Positions 62,566 through 64,000 of a stretch of 64,000 bases of DNA are shown in pieces; the first letter of the stretch is position 1; every line of letters begins with the position of its first letter. Source of the stretch: Larimichthys crocea. Lineage: Eukaryota > Chordata > Actinopteri > Sciaenidae. The stretch covers positions 22,529,606 to 22,593,605 of the forward strand of contig NC_040017.1 of assembly GCF_000972845.2 (NCBI RefSeq). Direction: 5' to 3'. The notes under the pieces were generated by a model. The model made no database searches, was not told the origin of the DNA, and saw only the letters and a list, made by a program, of their open reading frames with translations. The position numbers and the translations under genes were made by a program.

Positions 62566-62571
62566 TTTATT
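62566..62571 (-). terminator. poly(A) signal for the 291-aa claudin gene
   Basis: AATAAA on the minus strand about 490 nt after the stop at 63055. It is a candidate only. Confidence 0.4.
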
Positions 62572-63054
62572 GGATACCAAAACTTATATTTAGGCCAGCA
62601 TTTTAAAAAAGAACATATATTTACAACAAAATCTTGAACAGTCAACACATTATTCAGAGGTATATTATCTGAAAAGGCCTAGTGCATAATTAGTTCTCAA
62701 AGCGCATGTCAGCAGAGGCTGTAAAGACAGTGATATCAACTGTTAACTATTGTAGTATTAAAAATTACAAATACTCTGAATGATTGGTATAATTTAGTGT
62801 AAGCATATGGAACAAAGAATACAGTAATTCGGCACATTGTATCATCATCATAGCACAGTCAGTTTCATAATGAATTTTAAATCTCTGCAATACACTTTGC
62901 CTTCTTTGAGAAAATAATGAAAGATTTAGCCATTTCCAGCAACAGCCTTTGGTGATTTTAGTCAATGATTCTCCTCATTCAAATATGCCAAATTTTGGCA
63001 AGTTTAAAAAAAAAAATTTTAAAAAGTCCACAGTTGTCTTCACGTCTTCGCTCT

Positions 63055-63930
63055 CTAGTACTGGCTTGGTGTGTATGCTACAGATCCTGGCGGGGGTGCA
63101 GAATAGGGAGGCTGGTAGGTATATGCTGGTTGGTAGGTGTATGCTGGTTGGTATGCGTATCCCGGTTGGTAGATATTTCCAGGGTTGTATTCAATCCTCT
63201 CATCTGGCTCCTGGGTGTGAGGAGCATGACGGCATAGCAGGATCACTCCGGCAGTGAAAAGAAAAGCTGAGGTCACCCAACCGATGTAAAGAGCCTCCCC
63301 AAGCTCTCGGCGCTGGGCATCGATCAGAAGAGGGTTGTAGAAATCCCTGATGATGACATGGCCAGTCCAAGACACGGGGATTAGGGTAGTAACACAGGCC
63401 AACAGGAACAGACAGCCTCCAGCCACAAGAACAACATGCTTGGTGCGCGCCCTGTGGTCCACCACTTTGGTACACTTCATCCCCACTGCTGAGACGATGA
63501 GGGCGAAGCATGTCACTGCCACTGCGGCGCACATTAGACCCCTAGCAGCCTGGAGGTCCGCGGGAAGAAACAGGAGAGAATCGTACACCTTACACTGCAT
63601 CCTGATGTTGGCTTGTCTGTAGCAGTTCATCCACAAACCCTCCCAGCGGGTCTCCATGACAATTATGTTCTCCTCGATAAAGGCTGTTACCTTCCACATC
63701 GGCAGGCCTGTCACAGCTGCCACTCCGATTAGTCCAATGAAACCAAGGACGATGGCCACTACCTCACAACAGATGGCCTCCTTGCGGTCCTTCTTCTCAA
63801 TTCTCTTTTTTTCCTCATATACAGAGTCTTGATAATCTGCATAAGCCTGGGCCTGCTTCTCATCGTAGTAAGATCCTGCATAAGATTGGGGTGGCTTGCT
63901 GTAGCCACTGTAAGCAGTGTAAGAGGCCAT
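63055..63930 (-). CDS. cldn8-like: claudin 8/17-like protein with N-terminal extension
   Basis: An intronless gene of 291 aa. The first ATG (63930, context GCCGCAATGG) opens about 50 residues of Tyr-, Lys- and Glu-rich cytoplasmic sequence (MASYTAYSGY ... EEKKRIEKKDRKE) before the first membrane segment at about 55-75. Most claudins have only about 7 residues there. No Met occurs between this region and the end of the first membrane segment (next is M78), so a shorter start would lose that segment. The signature is W79, GLW at 98-100, C103 and C113. The tail contains near-repeats of YQPAYTYQP and ends TPSQY, without the classic YV PDZ end. It is a member of the same local cluster, probably a tight-junction protein. 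Confidence 0.95.
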   Translation of the reverse strand: MASYTAYSGYSKPPQSYAGSYYDEKQAQAYADYQDSVYEEKKRIEKKDRKEAICCEVVAIVLGFIGLIGVAAVTGLPMWKVTAFIEENIIVMETRWEGLWMNCYRQANIRMQCKVYDSLLFLPADLQAARGLMCAAVAVTCFALIVSAVGMKCTKVVDHRARTKHVVLVAGGCLFLLACVTTLIPVSWTGHVIIRDFYNPLLIDAQRRELGEALYIGWVTSAFLFTAGVILLCRHAPHTQEPDERIEYNPGNIYQPGYAYQPAYTYQPAYTYQPPYSAPPPGSVAYTPSQY

Positions 63931-64000
63931 TGCGGCTATCACGCAGAGAGCCAAAGACGGACCTTTGGCTGCACCCTCACAGCTCAGGAAACAAATCTGA
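63931..64000 (-). other. 5'UTR fragment of the last claudin gene
   Basis: Seventy bases upstream of the start codon, cut by the window edge. The promoter lies beyond the window. Confidence 0.5.

Overview
This window is vertebrate nuclear DNA, almost certainly from a teleost fish. The genes are split into short exons with GT/AG introns, intergenic DNA is AT-rich, and the repeats are of fish type (LINE 3' tails ending in TCTAA-like repeats, a tRNA-derived SINE, small hAT-like elements). The protein genes match the order on human 21q21.3: RWDD2B, USP16, BACH1, GRIK1 and the CLDN17/CLDN8 group. CCT8 and MAP3K7CL, which lie between USP16 and BACH1 in human, are not in this interval.

Layout. 1-9495: no gene recognised. 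9496-11538 (-): rwdd2b, 4 coding exons, 300 aa. 11539-15832: spacer filled by mobile-element debris, including an element with inverted ends and a 20-bp minisatellite, a TCTA microsatellite, LINE remnants, and a broken copy of one usp16 intron plus exon. 15833-22224 (+): usp16, 17 coding exons, 849 aa, with two repeat-filled introns. 22225-24069: usp16 3'UTR, probable bach1 first exon, and a 386-bp transposon-like element. 24070-27183 (+): bach1, 4 coding exons, about 667 aa. 27184-34419: bach1 3'UTR, then intergenic DNA with interspersed repeats. 34420-55231 (-): grik1, a kainate receptor subunit, 16 coding exons. 57876-63930 (-): three intronless claudin-8/17-type genes in a row, all on the same strand.

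The genes do not form one pathway. usp16 (histone H2A deubiquitinase) and bach1 (haem-regulated CNC-bZIP repressor) act in the nucleus, grik1 at synapses, and the claudins at tight junctions. Their neighbourhood is conserved synteny, not an operon. All exon boundaries were read by hand from splice consensus and reading phase. The four multi-exon models close in frame, and the Q/R-site residue of grik1 lands where the human numbering predicts.

I found no new multi-gene system. The points most worth checking are the N-terminally extended claudin, the Q/R-site hairpin candidate in a very short grik1 intron, the conserved 14-codon grik1 cassette exon, the short read-through grik1 C-terminus, and the usp16 exon fragment duplicated upstream of its own gene.
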